Shown here in pieces: positions 9,752-21,700 of a stretch of DNA of 30,523 bases. Below the pieces are notes generated by a model. The model saw only the letters and a program-made list of their open reading frames with translations, made no database searches and was not told the origin of the DNA. The translations under genes and the position numbers were made by a program. How positions within the stretch are numbered: position 1 is the stretch's first letter; each line of letters starts with the position of its first letter. Source of the stretch: Klebsormidium nitens (lineage: Eukaryota; Streptophyta; Klebsormidiophyceae; Klebsormidiales; Klebsormidiaceae); the NCBI GenBank assembly GCA_000708835.1, contig DF237772.1:1-30523 (forward strand), written 5' to 3'.

Positions 9752-12700
9752 ATGGCCCGCCTTTCCGCTGCACCCCCCCTCCTCCTCCTGTTCGTACTGG
9801 CTGTCTTCTTCCCCCCCTCCACAGCAACCAGTGTCTGCGGACTGGGTTCCGCTGTCGATTTTCCAACCCAGTGTTACTTCAATAACGACCCCCAGGGGCG
9901 TTACGTCTGCTGTGACGTCATGGGATGCGACGGGTTTGAGGGCGACCAGCTGACCCCCCACTGCAAAAACTTTGGGTTCGTCCCGCCCAATTTTGGAGTC
10001 GAAGGTAGGAGCCCCCGTCCCTTTGATGAAAAGAAGCTTGTTTTCAGAACGTACCCGCAAGTGAAGCACACCTCGAAAGAGAAGGTGTCAAAAAGGTTAA
10101 GGCTTCTTCTTCAAAATGTACACGGAACTGGGGCACCCCTCGAAGGAGAAGGTTTCAAGAGCTTTCTCTCCGCTCTTTGGTCGCAAGGGTGGGTCACTCA
10201 GGAGTAAACATAATCCTGCCTAATAGAGGTCAGTCTGCTATCTGGGGGGCGGGCAGTGCCCATACAGATGCGTTTCGTCAAATCTGTTGGGGTGTGTCCT
10301 GCCTTAAGTCTGGCCCTGCTTTTCATTGGGACCTTGAACGCTCGTCTTACAACGAAAGTCCGCCAGATTGTTCTACCCCATGACTACACAGATTCAAACG
10401 GCATGACAAAATGTAGATTCTGCTCCTGTCCCTTCTTCGTTGCCCTCCGCATCCTTGCCCGAATTTTGGGCTTTCCTGTCTACCAAACAGAGCTATCGTA
10501 GTACCGCTAGCTTTACACCTCCGGAAAATGAAGGTCCAAGCAAAGGTCTTCGCTCGGTCCCAATCTTTGGCTTTGTCCCCCTTTCACCGAGCCTTTCCAT
10601 GAGGAAGTAGCGTGTTCGTCTTTTGGCCAGTGCAGCTCTTTAGAGTGTTGGTCAGCCCTGCGGCTTAAAATGGTAACCTATACCCGCTACTGTGCCTGTT
10701 TCATTTGCACGCCTCTACTCCTGCTCTGCTGAAGTCTGGGTTTTGTGTAAGGCCTACTTTGGTACCTATGAGTTCCTCCAGGTGTCTTACAAGGTTCAAG
10801 CTTTCTTTACTTTATCAACCGCAAAGTCTGGACTGAAAGGGATCAAGACTGCGAGCTAAAAGTGTCTTCTTATTTGCAGAAACCCCCTGCGGCGACAGGT
10901 GTGACGTTTATAGCCAACTGCCAAACAGGTGAGCTGGGAAACGACCATCATTTTAGGCACGGCCGGCCACTGACCTTCACTTGATCAAAGCTCTTGAGCA
11001 ACTTGCAGACTCAGCAAAGCTCGTGTCTTTCTGAGTCAGGCCTTAAGGTGATCCCGCTGCAAGGATGTTGAAACGTCGCTGTGAACTTGGTCCGGGAAGG
11101 TCACGGCCTTCGCATGCCTGCTTCTTAAAGTAACATATTTTGTTTCTTTTTCACACCAAGTGATCGGTCAGATGAGAAGACGGTCTTCTTAAACTCGTTT
11201 GTTGCAGCAGATGAGAGCCAAGGCTATGCAAAGCAAGCGGGAACGCACGAATATTGGAGCCAATAAATCCTGACCTCTTCATATGCAAATTGCTGAAATA
11301 TTCAATCAAGTCTTTTCTTTTTCGAGCCCTTCGCTTGTTTTTCATATTACACCTGCTTACGCCCCTCCTTACAATCCCTTGACCTTGTGGAGTCTACTGG
11401 CCAGATTGTTGAATAACGGACTGCCTGGAAGATGGTTAGTTTAAATTGGGGGTTGAGGGTGAGTACGGGTGTAAAGCATGCATTCCTACTCTTAAGATTG
11501 TCGGTTTCCTTTACCCCCCCAAGCACTAATGTCTTAGCCAGCATAACATCGAAACTTATCTTCTTCACAGGTGCTGCAACGCCGAAGGCACTCTCGGAAT
11601 CTGCTGCCCCGGAAATTGCGGCGCGTCTGTTCCCCGTTCCGACGGTCTCCCCGGTACTCTCGCCACCTGCGGGAACCCCCCCCCGGTCACACCTTCCCCC
11701 CCCGCCCCCACTCCCCCGGTACGTACCTGCGACTGCCCCGGGGCGGTCGGTAGCGTCTCCCCCGAGGAGTACTGCGACCTGATTGACTTCGACAAACCGA
11801 CGAACGCGTTCAACGAGTGCCCATTCAAAAAGGACGGCTTTCAGTTGGACGCGTGTTTCGTGAGCCCTCAACCGCCGCTATATCAGCAGGGGAGCCTGTA
11901 CTGCTGTATCGACCAGCCGCCGTATGATCAGCTGTGCGGGGACGAGGAGAGTACGTGCTGCTTGGATCACACGAAAGGAGGTGAGCTTTTGAGTGCTACC
12001 TTCCCTTCGATGAACCCTGTATATGAAAATCGAACATCAGGAGAAGGGCTGGATTTGCGACCGAAACAAAACTTGAAAGTCGCAAGAAGGGCCGTAAACG
12101 TGACTCAGAAAGAGACTCCTTGCCACACGCAACAAGAAAGGTTGGTCGGGGACTCTTCTCGTGGTACTTCAAACGGTTGAGTTGGCGTCCTTCGAAACTT
12201 TTATTCCGCAGGGTTTCGAGGACGAATGGTACCTCCAAAGGCTTGCTCCGAAAATGCAAACTCCAAAGAATGGCTCGTACAAATTCGGGTAAACACAGCC
12301 TTTTGCATGTAGGTTCCCCTCTGAAAAACTGTTTTCGTCCGTCGATAACAAAGGAAAACGAAGCTTAATCCCGCCCCGTTTCATTCAATTTCAGGCGTGT
12401 ACTGCGTCCCGACCCTGAAGGAGATCCTAGACGTCTGCGCTCAGAAGAAGACTCCCTCGCCGACTCCTCCCCCGACCACTCCTTCCCCAACAACCGCCCC
12501 CCCAACAACCCCTGCCCCGACTTACCCCCCCTCAACAACTCCTGCCCCGACTACCCCCCCCTCAACAACTCCTGCCCCGACCACTCTTCCCCCGACCTGT
12601 AACTGTCCGGGGGCAGTCGGAACCATCCCCCCCGAGGAGTACTGCCGTCTGATCGACTTCAACCGCCCGGTTGGTCCTACCGACTGCCCGTATAAGAAGG

Positions 12701-14309
12701 ATGGGTTCCAACTGGATACGTGTTTCGTGACCCCCCAGCCGCCGCAATTCCAAATGGGGGACATGTACTGCTGCATCGATCAGCCGCCGTATGACCAGCT
12801 GTGCGGGGACGGGCAGAGCACGTGCTGCTTGGACCACGAGCGGGGGGGTGAGAAGCACTAACAAAAACCACACCCTGTTTCGGTTTTTAATGACCAGACT
12901 CGCCTTAATCATATTGTTGCATCAAAGCTGTGTAGGAACGGGCAGAGCAAGTGCTGCTTGGACCATGAACGGGGGGGTAAGAACCGCTGCAAAAATACCT
13001 CCCCCTTTAGAGTTTTGATGGCCGTGGTTTATTCTATATCAAAAAAGGGCCTCTTAATCCCGTTTTAATTCTTGTTACCCAGGTGACCCTTTCATGCGCA
13101 ATCTGCTTGCGCAATCGGCTAGAGGAGCTTAACATAACAGGGGAGTCGCGATGATAGGGGTTCGCGCATTCGGAGAGCGAAGCAACATTCTCTTTAGGGG
13201 GTTGAAAGAATAAAAGTTTGTCCAGTTTAAGTTTCTGCAATGCCTGGCAAATCAACCCCTCGATCCCTCGAAGCAGATACTGCCGCTGAAACGTATATCA
13301 CCATTACATCCTAACGCTTCATATCTTATCCAACAGGCATATACTGCGTCCCAACTCTTCAAGAGATTCTAAAGGTCTGCTCCACTCCGACTCCCCCCCC
13401 CACAACTCCGCCCCGANNNNNNNNNNNNNNNNNNNNNNNNNNNNNNNNNNNNNNNNNNNNNNNNNNNNNNNNNNNNNNNNNNNNNNNNNNNNNNNNNNNN
13501 NNNNNNNNNNNNNNNNNNNNNNNNNNNNNNNNNNNNNNNNNNNNNNNNNNNNNNNNNNNNNNNNNNNNNNNNNNNNNNNNNNNNNNNNNNNNNNNNNNNN
13601 NNNNNNNNNNNNNNNNNNNNNNNNNNNNNNNNNNNNNNNNNNNNNNNNNNNNNNNNNNNNNNNNNNNNNNNNNNNNNNNNNNNNNNNNNNNNNNNNNNNN
13701 NNNNNNNNNNNNNNNNNNNNNNNNNNNNNNNNNNNNNNNNNNNNNNNNNNNNNNNNNNNNNNNNNNNNNNNNNNNNNNNNNNNNNNNNNNNNNNNNNNNN
13801 NNNNNNNNNNNNNNNNNNNNNNNNNNNNNNNNNNNNNNNNNNNNNNNNCCCCCACAACCCCCGCCCCCACAACTCCCGCCCCGAATACCCCCGCCCCGAC
13901 CACCCCTGCACCAACAACCCCTGCGCCGACCACTCCTGCCCCGACCACCCCTGCTCCTACGCCGTCGGTTCCGGCCGGCTTTTGTTCCATCAACGGCGTC
14001 ACGGTGGACGGCGTCTGCCAGCAGAACTGCGGCCAGGGGACCAGCGGCTGCAACTGCTTCGACCTGGAAGTCGTGCTCGGGTTGTGCGTCCCGTGCGCGG
14101 GGGGGGTTATCGGGGCGGAGATCAACGCACAGTGCGTGGTGAACGGGTCGCCACAGGGAAGTAATCTCTTCTCCGCGGGGACGACTTTTTGCCTGGCCGA
14201 CGGAAATGGGCAGCCCACGACGACGCCGTGCGATCTGAACCCCACTTGTAACAACGCGGGGGGGCAGCAGTGCTTCGCTAGTGGGGGGCAGAAGTGCTGC
14301 CATTTTTAG
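9752..14309 (+). CDS. Secreted modular Cys-rich protein with Pro/Thr-rich linkers (function unknown)
   Basis: Exons are 9752-10004, 10880-10928, 11571-11980, 12395-12847 and 13337-14309, the last broken by the N gap. All junctions before the gap are in phase. The protein opens with a signal peptide (LLLLFVLAVFFPPSTA) and a Cys-rich head containing YVCCDVMGC. Exons 3, 4 and the start of 5 carry a repeated module. The core has CPGAVG, EEYC, LIDF, KKDGFQLD, CFV, PQPP, YCCIDQPPYDQLCGD and TCCLDH, and the next exon starts with YCVPTL, EIL and C. Pro/Thr-rich linkers (TTPAP repeats) join modules, likely hydroxyproline- or O-glycan-bearing if this is a plant. The C-terminal domain begins near FCSINGV and ends at CCHF, with many cysteines. 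I recognise no family. An extracellular matrix or cell-wall role is inferred from the signal peptide, cysteine content and linkers only. AATAAA at 14523-14528 could be its poly(A) signal. Confidence 0.8.
10048..10165 (+). repeat. Short imperfect tandem repeat in intron 1 of the modular gene
   Basis: Two copies about 67 nt apart share a GTAC(A/C)C core, GGGGCACCCCTCGAAGGAGA in one copy against AAGCACACCTCGAAAGAGA in the other, and then AGGTKTCAA. Both lie within the intron and show no homology to the flanking exons. Confidence 0.5.
12799..12985 (+). repeat. Tandem duplication of an exon end with its 5' splice site (modular gene exon 4/intron 4)
   Basis: The last 49 nt of exon 4 (12799-12847) with its donor gtgaga recur 129 nt later at 12928-12976 with donor gtaaga. 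Both read as a GGGCAGAGCA, GTGCTGCTTGGACCA and CGGGGGG series. The second copy retains all four Cys/Asp/His codons of the motif but follows an in-frame stop if intron 4 is read through. As a separate exon in the required phase it would also hit TAG. It is therefore most likely a non-coding relic donor. Confidence 0.8.
13417..13848. other. Assembly gap (432 N) inside the Pro/Thr-rich coding repeat
   Basis: The gap is flanked on both sides by CCCCGACC/ACAACTCCC-type repeats encoding Pro-Thr-Ala. The frame before the gap does not match the frame after it if 432 is the true length. The last bases before the gap (ACTCCGCCCCGA) are one base short of the usual ACTCCNGCCCCGA unit, and restoring that base makes both sides agree. 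The number of modules or linker repeats hidden here is unknown. Confidence 0.9.
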
Positions 14310-15793
14310 GGAGGGGATAAGGTGGTCCGTCTGAAGGGGGATAAAAAAGCTGAAGCCAATAAGGGGGGAGACTACCGTTAACCAACCTCGGTCAGGCTTC
14401 GGTTAGATGCCCTTCTGCTAGACGAAGTGGTCATGAGCAAGTTAGGTAACCAGTTTTGCAGCGTGCAGTGAGGCCAGTGTAGAAGAGAGGGTAGGGTAAC
14501 CGGGAACGTCTAGCTGTGTGATAATAAAGAGAAAGCGTAGGAGAAGAAAACTCAAAAAACCAAGGCACGGAACCCTTTCCAGGTTGTTACAACGTTCCGG
14601 GAGATTGGGGCCGTTGCCAGTCTTTGTGTAGTATCAGGTCAGTCTTTGTGTAGTATCAGGTCAACCTTCGGCTTAGGAGTCTGTTTTGAGAACTAGCTTC
14701 GCAACCTCAACTCCCCGTTGAGATCGGTGTAGGCGATGTGAGTTTAGACACTAGCTTCGACTTGCTTCAGATCGAAGCAAGAGGTGACAGAAATAAGGCC
14801 TAGGCTTTGGATTAGTACCATCGAATCGCCAGTACAGCAAAAGTTTGTCCCGTCGCTTGCACGAGGCTGCGCACTTCAGATGTCTCTTAGTTTTGGGCAG
14901 GACTTAGGTGGCGAGCTAGAGAGCGTAGGATCAGCAGATCAGTGATAGGGACTAGAGAACACTCACTCTCAAGTAGGGAAGGAAGAAAGGAACGGGCAGT
15001 TACAGCAAACCGGCCAGAATAAGCGGTAGTAACTGACTCCGAGTCTAGCTAGGCGAATAAGACGGCATGTCGGGCAACGCCCGGTGCCCAGTAGGTCCAC
15101 TGTAACATAACAATCTGCAAATATTCTGAAGTCTACAATATGGGACCAGACGACCTTATGCACGGCGCGATTCCGCTCATGTGCATGTGATACTGCCAGT
15201 GTTCCTCAAATGAATCAATTCTTGGTGTATATCGACCGCCCACTGATTGCTGTCATGTTACCATATCTCGCGCCGTTAATGATCTCATCATGCCGGCTAG
15301 GCGGGATACAGCCGGCTAGATGACTAGGCAGCACCGTGCACACGTCAGCTTAGTAATTGTGACGCATCAATTTGCGACCCTGACAACCAAACGCAGGCTA
15401 TATTCCATCTTGACCGTCAGCTTTCGGCGTTGTCGGACTCCATGCAATGCCCGGGGCCCTATGTGCTTTCGAAAATTCATGGGACACATAGCTATTGAGC
15501 GTCCACCGAGTCCATTCGAATGCCTAATCGGATTATAAAAAACTCAGCTAGCGCAATTTGTCTCATGCATAATGGATGATATGAGTAGCTAGTGAATGTT
15601 AAAGACCACCCATGCGCGTGGCGATAAATATGGACCCGGGGCCCATGCTCTGCGCGCATCCGGATCAATCTCTCGCAACAGATCATGGGAATGTAAGCGC
15701 CCCAGTCTGCCCATGCTCTGCGCCTCAGTCGCTCGCCAAGGAACGCGGGTCTAATATACAAACATCAGTTTCAAAATCAAGGCTTTGGCAAAC
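14310..15793. other. Intergenic region between convergent gene ends
   Basis: This region lies between the 3' ends of the modular gene (+) and the ERdj3A gene (-). It holds an AATAAA at 14523-14528, probably the poly(A) signal of the modular gene, and an exact 22-bp tandem repeat at 14618-14661. ORFs here are short, without domains or splice support. The part from about 15650 resembles 5600-5790, consistent with the segmental duplication extending past the gene end. Confidence 0.5.
14618..14661. repeat. Exact 22-bp tandem repeat (two copies)
   Basis: The unit beginning CAGTCTTTGTGTAGTATCAG occurs twice head to tail with no mismatch, about 310 bp after the stop codon of the modular gene. Confidence 0.85.
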
Positions 15794-18700
15794 TCACTTC
15801 AGGACGGGTTCGTGCTTTGTTTTATGAAACGCTGCGTCTCCGCTGAGTACCCTCGAAACGAAGTCTTCCACGCCAGCCGGATCTGCTTTACCGATATAAG
15901 AGGCGTACCGTTGCCTTTTCGGTTTGTAAGCTAAGACCAAAATCTCAGACTTCGGTACTCCTTTCGCAGCTCGCGCCTCTGGGAACGCCGTCAAGAAGCC
16001 GGGCTGTGCTTTCTCGTCAAGTAGAGCGAAGCCGAGCGAAGAAGCGCCCGCCCTTCGTCCGGACTGAATATTCCGCGCAACCTGCGAGAGCAACAAACCG
16101 GATATCAGAAAGTTGCTTCTTCAGCACGTACCGGTCTCGAACAGGCCACTTGAATCAGATTTCACTTTAGGCCAGAGAAATACTTAAGGGCAAAGTTGGA
16201 TAGGACCACCTTAACGCGTCTCTTGTCTGCGATAATGCTAAGTAATGATCCACCGAAGCTGGGGAACACGTCAAAGCTGCCCGCTGTGACTTCTCCCAAC
16301 CATAGCATGGACCGAGTAGTGAAGAACAGGGCCAGTGCAGACTGGTCCTTTCAAACCATCTACAGTGGATGAGGTTGAAATGATACACCCGCTTTTCTGT
16401 TACTTAGAACCACGAGTCTACAAGCTTCCGACAACCAATACCAAGGCACCGATGGCGCATTGTCAGCCGAGTGCTTTAAAACTCGTGCGCCGTTCAACCG
16501 AGACTCTCACCTCTGCCAAAAGCTCCCGCCCTACTTTCTCCTTCCCCCTCGGCACCACCGCGATCACGCACACCGGCACGTCCCCCCCGCAGACCGCCCC
16601 CCGCGTCACCTTGTTCAGAACCGGGACCGCGCTCAGCCCGCTCTTCTGCTGCGCGTCGGCCTTCTTCTGAAGCTCGGCCATCCACTTGGAAATTGCGGAC
16701 ACTTTTTTGGTGTCGCCGGTGAACGGAACGAGGTCCCCGCTCGGGAGGAGTCCGACGATTGAAGGAATCTTGCGGACGCTGAAGCGCGCGGCGAGCTCGG
16801 ACTGTCCGGCGTCGTCGACCTGCCGGGTTGGGATAAAGCTATTCATTTACTGAAAATGCACAATATTGGACGGATGCTCGTCTTATAATTCTAAAAAGGG
16901 CTTCTACAAACGCTAAGATCTGAGGAACATCATACTCAGTACTGAATCCGCACAGTATCTGACGGATGCCCATCTGTGGAATAATGAACATGCTTCTGAC
17001 AAACCCTGTATACTCAGATGGAACATTCGCCTTCAAAGTCCCTTGCCTAAGACACAATTATACATTCAAATGCCTGTCCCTCTGTCCCTGCGTTTTCGTG
17101 TGTCCCCACCCCTTCTCTCGTGTTTCTACACACTGTGCCATTTCGGTTGACCATGCTCCCTGACAGGGCTTCTTTTGGTTGGCAGCCAAAACGCACCTCA
17201 TATGCGGCTTCACCTTTCGAGATAAGAAGGGTCACGAAGGACAACTAAGCTGAACCTTCAGCGATAGATAGCCCGAGAAAGCCCGTCGACTTGTCCAATA
17301 GTTCTTGATGCAAAAATTGCACAACAGCGCATGCTTGGAAGGTTTCCGGATTGAAAAACGCCGCTTCTCGGCACGAACTCCATGTCAATCCCAACGTTCA
17401 CTTCCAAGCACTTTGTGAAATGACGTGCATGATTAGCTCCCCGTATTCTGTAGAGGAATCAAAAAGCACCGTCAATTTGACGTGGGACAGAATAGGCCTT
17501 CAGGCGGGAGCTTACCTGAATCTCAAACAGGACGACGCGGTCCAGGAAGCGCCCACTCAGAGTGCGCCACATGGCGGGCGTGGAGGCCTTCTTCGTGAAA
17601 AGCACCGCCCGGGGGAGGTTGGGGGACCGACCGAACCGCCGCTCGAAGCTGCAATCGGAGAGAGATCTTGACTAATATTCTTTCGCATCACACAAGCTTT
17701 TGGCCCTTACCCACGGATGGTTAGGAGCTGGTCAAGAAGTGGTTAACTGTCCAATAACCGGACTCCGGCGGTAACCAGCCTTGAAAAAGGGTTAAGCACC
17801 GGTTGCTTTCCAACAAACGGAGACTCAGGGGATCAGCCTGATTAGCAGCCAGAAGTTTCTGTGCATGCCAACTGACCAGGCTATCTGCCACTCTTGTAAG
17901 CATACGCTTGTCGTAGCCAGAACGTCTCGCACAGGAAAGCAGATTTTTCGACCACTATATGACAATGGCCACCGCAGTCTTCCGTGATCATAGGCCCGCC
18001 GAATCTAGATTTACCTTAACGACACTGGAATCATTTCGACGCCAGAGACCTCAGTGGCATCTTCGGGGAAACTGCTCGCTGAAATGCGTCCAGCTTGCGT
18101 ATCTGGGTAACAATAGTAACCACCACAAGCGCTACCTTAGCCTTCGCGCTGCTTCACAACACCTCGGTACATCCACCCTTACACAATATAACGATATGGC
18201 TCCTCTTCTTTGTGACTACCTTACAGATATCAGGCTAAAAAAGAACAGGCACCCTGACCCGCGACTGACGCACCTCGCACCAAAGACCAGTAATCTGCTC
18301 TCGTCCAAATCAACCAAATGCGTTTCACCAGCGCATTCCGCCTCAGTGAGCTCCGACATCTCTCTTCACAACCTCAATGAGACTCGTTGGTTCAAACGGA
18401 CCCACGCAAATCCCTGCCACTTTCACTCACTTGCTCTCATCCAGCTTGATCGAGTGGTTTGGAATGTTGGCCACCGCAAATTTCTTGATCGCCGCCCCGG
18501 TCGGCTCCCCCGTGAAGACCGTCCCCGCCTTCTTCCCCGGCTGGTAGAAGTGCACGGTGGGCACGTGACCGACGTCACGCTCCTGGCAGAGCGCGCGTTC
18601 CGCCTGGCAGTCGACGACGCCGAACTTGACGAGGCCGTCTAACTCCTTCGCGGTGCGCTCGAGCTCGGGCTTTAGCGCCGCGCTCTCTTGGCCTGTGGGA

Positions 18701-21700
18701 ACGTGACGTAAGTTATGTAACATAAGGGTGCGCGTCGACCAAAAACCCTACATGGCCTCCAGTGTTGCCTCTGCAGTACCGACAGGAGGGAGGTACGGTA
18801 CTCTTCAGGCTCAAATAGTCCTCTGGTATGTACCTCTGTGTACCGGACAACATGTTGGCTTCAAGCTCAGAAGAAAGTCTGGAAAGCTTTTTGCAGCTTT
18901 TCGGTCGACGTGAACCCTCACGTAATGTAATCGGTATTGAATCCGACTATGAAAGGGTGCAAGATCTTTGATAAAAAAGGACTGAAGTGGTTAATAGGGT
19001 GTTAAGGTCAATTACAAGGCCGTCGAAGTCCTTGGCGGCGCGCTCCAGCTCGGGCTTCACTGCGGCGCTTTCCTGGCCTGTGGGAACGTCGGAAACCTTG
19101 CTTACCGATAGACAGCTCTGAGAGACTAGCAAAGTCTGCTTTGATGATGCATCAAATGATGCTTTCTTCCTTTTCTGTATGGCGAAGCACACTAAGAGTG
19201 CTTTGGAGAGAAGCTGAAGACTCCAGATAAGAAAGGAACGATGATGAATCCGAGGTGTCGTGGATCATTGACTAGGCCATCCAACTCCTTGGCGGCGTTC
19301 ATTGGGCGTTTCTCGGCCTTCACTGCGGTGCTCTCTTGACCTCTGGGAGTGCCGCAATGATTACGGAGTCGATACACAATTCAAGTTGAGATACTGTGAA
19401 AGAGTGCATCGTACGGATGATTTCGAGATTGACTGCGTCTGTTTGACGACTCCAATATTATTGCTGGCGCGCTCCAGCTCAGTCTTTACTGCGGCGCTCT
19501 CTTGAGCTGTGGAAACGACAAATCATGTAATCAGGACACACTTTGAGTGCAACACACTGGAGAATTTCAGATAGGAGGTTGACCAAAAAGGAATCTGGGG
19601 TGTCTCGGATTGGCGACGAGGCCCATTCAGTCCTTGGCGGCGCGTTCCGCCCCGGCTTCGCTGCGGCACTTTCGTGGCCTGTGGGAACGTCTGAAGGCTG
19701 GAATTAGCTTCCTTGACGTCCACGCTGTTTTCGATGAAGCCCAAATGCTTTCGTGAAGTGCACATGTCCTATAAGGAGGTTCTGATAGACGGCGTAAGCC
19801 TCCCTCGAGTTGACACTGAGGTATCATGGTGGTGAACCGGAGCGAAATGCGATTCGTTTCAAGGTATCCAAACCAACATAAGTGGCGTCACTCACTCTGC
19901 GGCAGGTAGAACAACACAACCCACATCTCGTTCTCGGGCCCCTGGACTTTGTCCGCAAACGTCGCTCCGGTGAGCTTCTCCACGTGCTTGAGCGAGTCCC
20001 ACGTGTTTCCCCGTTGCTGGCCCCCGCCAAAACCGCCACCGCCAAAACCGCCGAACAAGCTGGCGTGCACAAGGACGCCACGTGCTAAGGATCACTCAAG
20101 AATCGTTTCTTGCACAAGGAGTTCTTTAACAAGCAACCCTTCCTGCCAGGCAGAATTGTTCATCACTTTTCTTATCTGTCTCTTACTGCTACTTAAGGGG
20201 CACCGTTCGACTTCACAAAGCGATGATCTAATGCACGTTAATGCTCATGGCAGACACAAACATAGAGTTGATGCAGTGTAGCTTCGAGTGCCGGTAAAAC
20301 GACAGTATTTCCACTTCGTGGAACGTCATTCCTCAACACAACATGCTGCTCAGATCCAATAACAGCGCACAAGCTGTGTATTGAACATAAACCAGGGAGA
20401 CCACTCGCGAATCCTTGGCAACTTGACGTCCTGCCTCATTATTATAAGCATTGAGTGTCGTTGAGTCGGGCAGCCACAGTCTGCTCTATCGTGCTTACGC
20501 ACAAGAAAATCGCCTGAGAGTATGCTAAGCAGCGTTTGCATTTTATAACGTAAGAAAGACTCACTTCTCAAACATGCCTCCACCTCCGCCGCCGCCCCTC
20601 CCAGCACTGGCGCCACCTCCTCCGAACCCGAACGAAGATCCTTGCTTCCCCCGAGACGCCTGCCCGAAAATGGTGCTGAAAATATCTCCGAGATCGGGAC
20701 CCCCTGGACACAAGTTTTGACAGATTTAGTCTCCAAAACATTGAAGTCAAGGGATGTTTTCGGAAGGCATTGAGACTGTCTCCAACGAGAAAGAAACAGA
20801 GAGGCGATTGTTCACTGCAAGACGGTACAAAGGAGAACCTCAAACAGAAGGGCAAAAACCAATCATTACTTTCCTTATTTGTCCTCTGGGACTCCCTACA
20901 TGGAAACGGTTCCTTTTGCTTCAACATTCCCTTAGCCTGGCAGGCAAATGTCAGATGCTGTTGAGACATCGCTGATGTTCTGAAAGAGTCTATGATTCTG
21001 AGACAGAGTATGACCGACGCAACAAGAGTGGTCCAGAAAGTTATGAAAGAAAAAGGCTCAGTTAAACGTCAGATTCCACCAGCACCTTCAGAATGTGTTA
21101 GCTCTAGGACATCTCAAGAGCGCCGATGTGGAGCTCAGCTTGCAACAAGGCTAAGTTCAGAAACAACTGACAATGAACCTCTGGACTGAGGCTTAAAGAA
21201 TCTTCCTCACAAAAGTGTCAACTCACCGCCCCCACTTTGGAACGTGTACTGGGTACGTCCTCCCCCTGGAAAACCTCCCCCATGGAACCCTGCGCCTGGC
21301 TGGGCATGCGCTCCTTGAGCTGCCCCCCCACTCAAACCTTCTTCACCGTACTGGTCGTAGATCTGACGCTTCTTCTCGTCGGACAATGTGTCGTACGCAG
21401 CGCTGATGTCAGTGAACTTCTTTGCGGCCTTCTCGTTCCCAGGGTTCTTATCTAGAGGGGGACGGATAAGTTTCAGCATACAAATGCACATTCAAGAAAG
21501 ACGGGGTCCTGCTGAAGCATATGGTCGGAATGGAGCGATCGCCATATGCGTTGCTCTTTGTTTGGTGGCTGGGATCCAGAGGGCTTCCTCAGCAGTCATG
21601 CTCGGTCTACTGGAAGGCATTGCAATATGACCTTAGGCCTCTTGACTTTTATCAGATTCTTTTCAGTAGAAAGCTAGCGCATCCTTTCTTGTTGCTGTCT

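Noticed and set aside
11347-11871. 174-aa minus-strand ORF opposite exon 3 of the modular gene
   Set aside because: Low-complexity Gly/Arg shadow of the Pro/Thr-rich sense exon, which has in-phase splice sites.
13319-14303. Two minus-strand ORFs over 300 aa
   Set aside because: Mostly translated N residues plus Gly/Val/Arg shadow of the TTPAP repeat.
15784-15798. Additional ERdj3A exon after AA|GTGAGT
   Set aside because: The TGA is in frame and the protein length already matches the family. I found no convincing downstream exon, though the donor-like sequence leaves some doubt.
17959-18642. 227-aa plus-strand ORF
   Set aside because: Antisense to ERdj3A exon 6. The minus strand shows a thioredoxin-fold sequence with splice sites.
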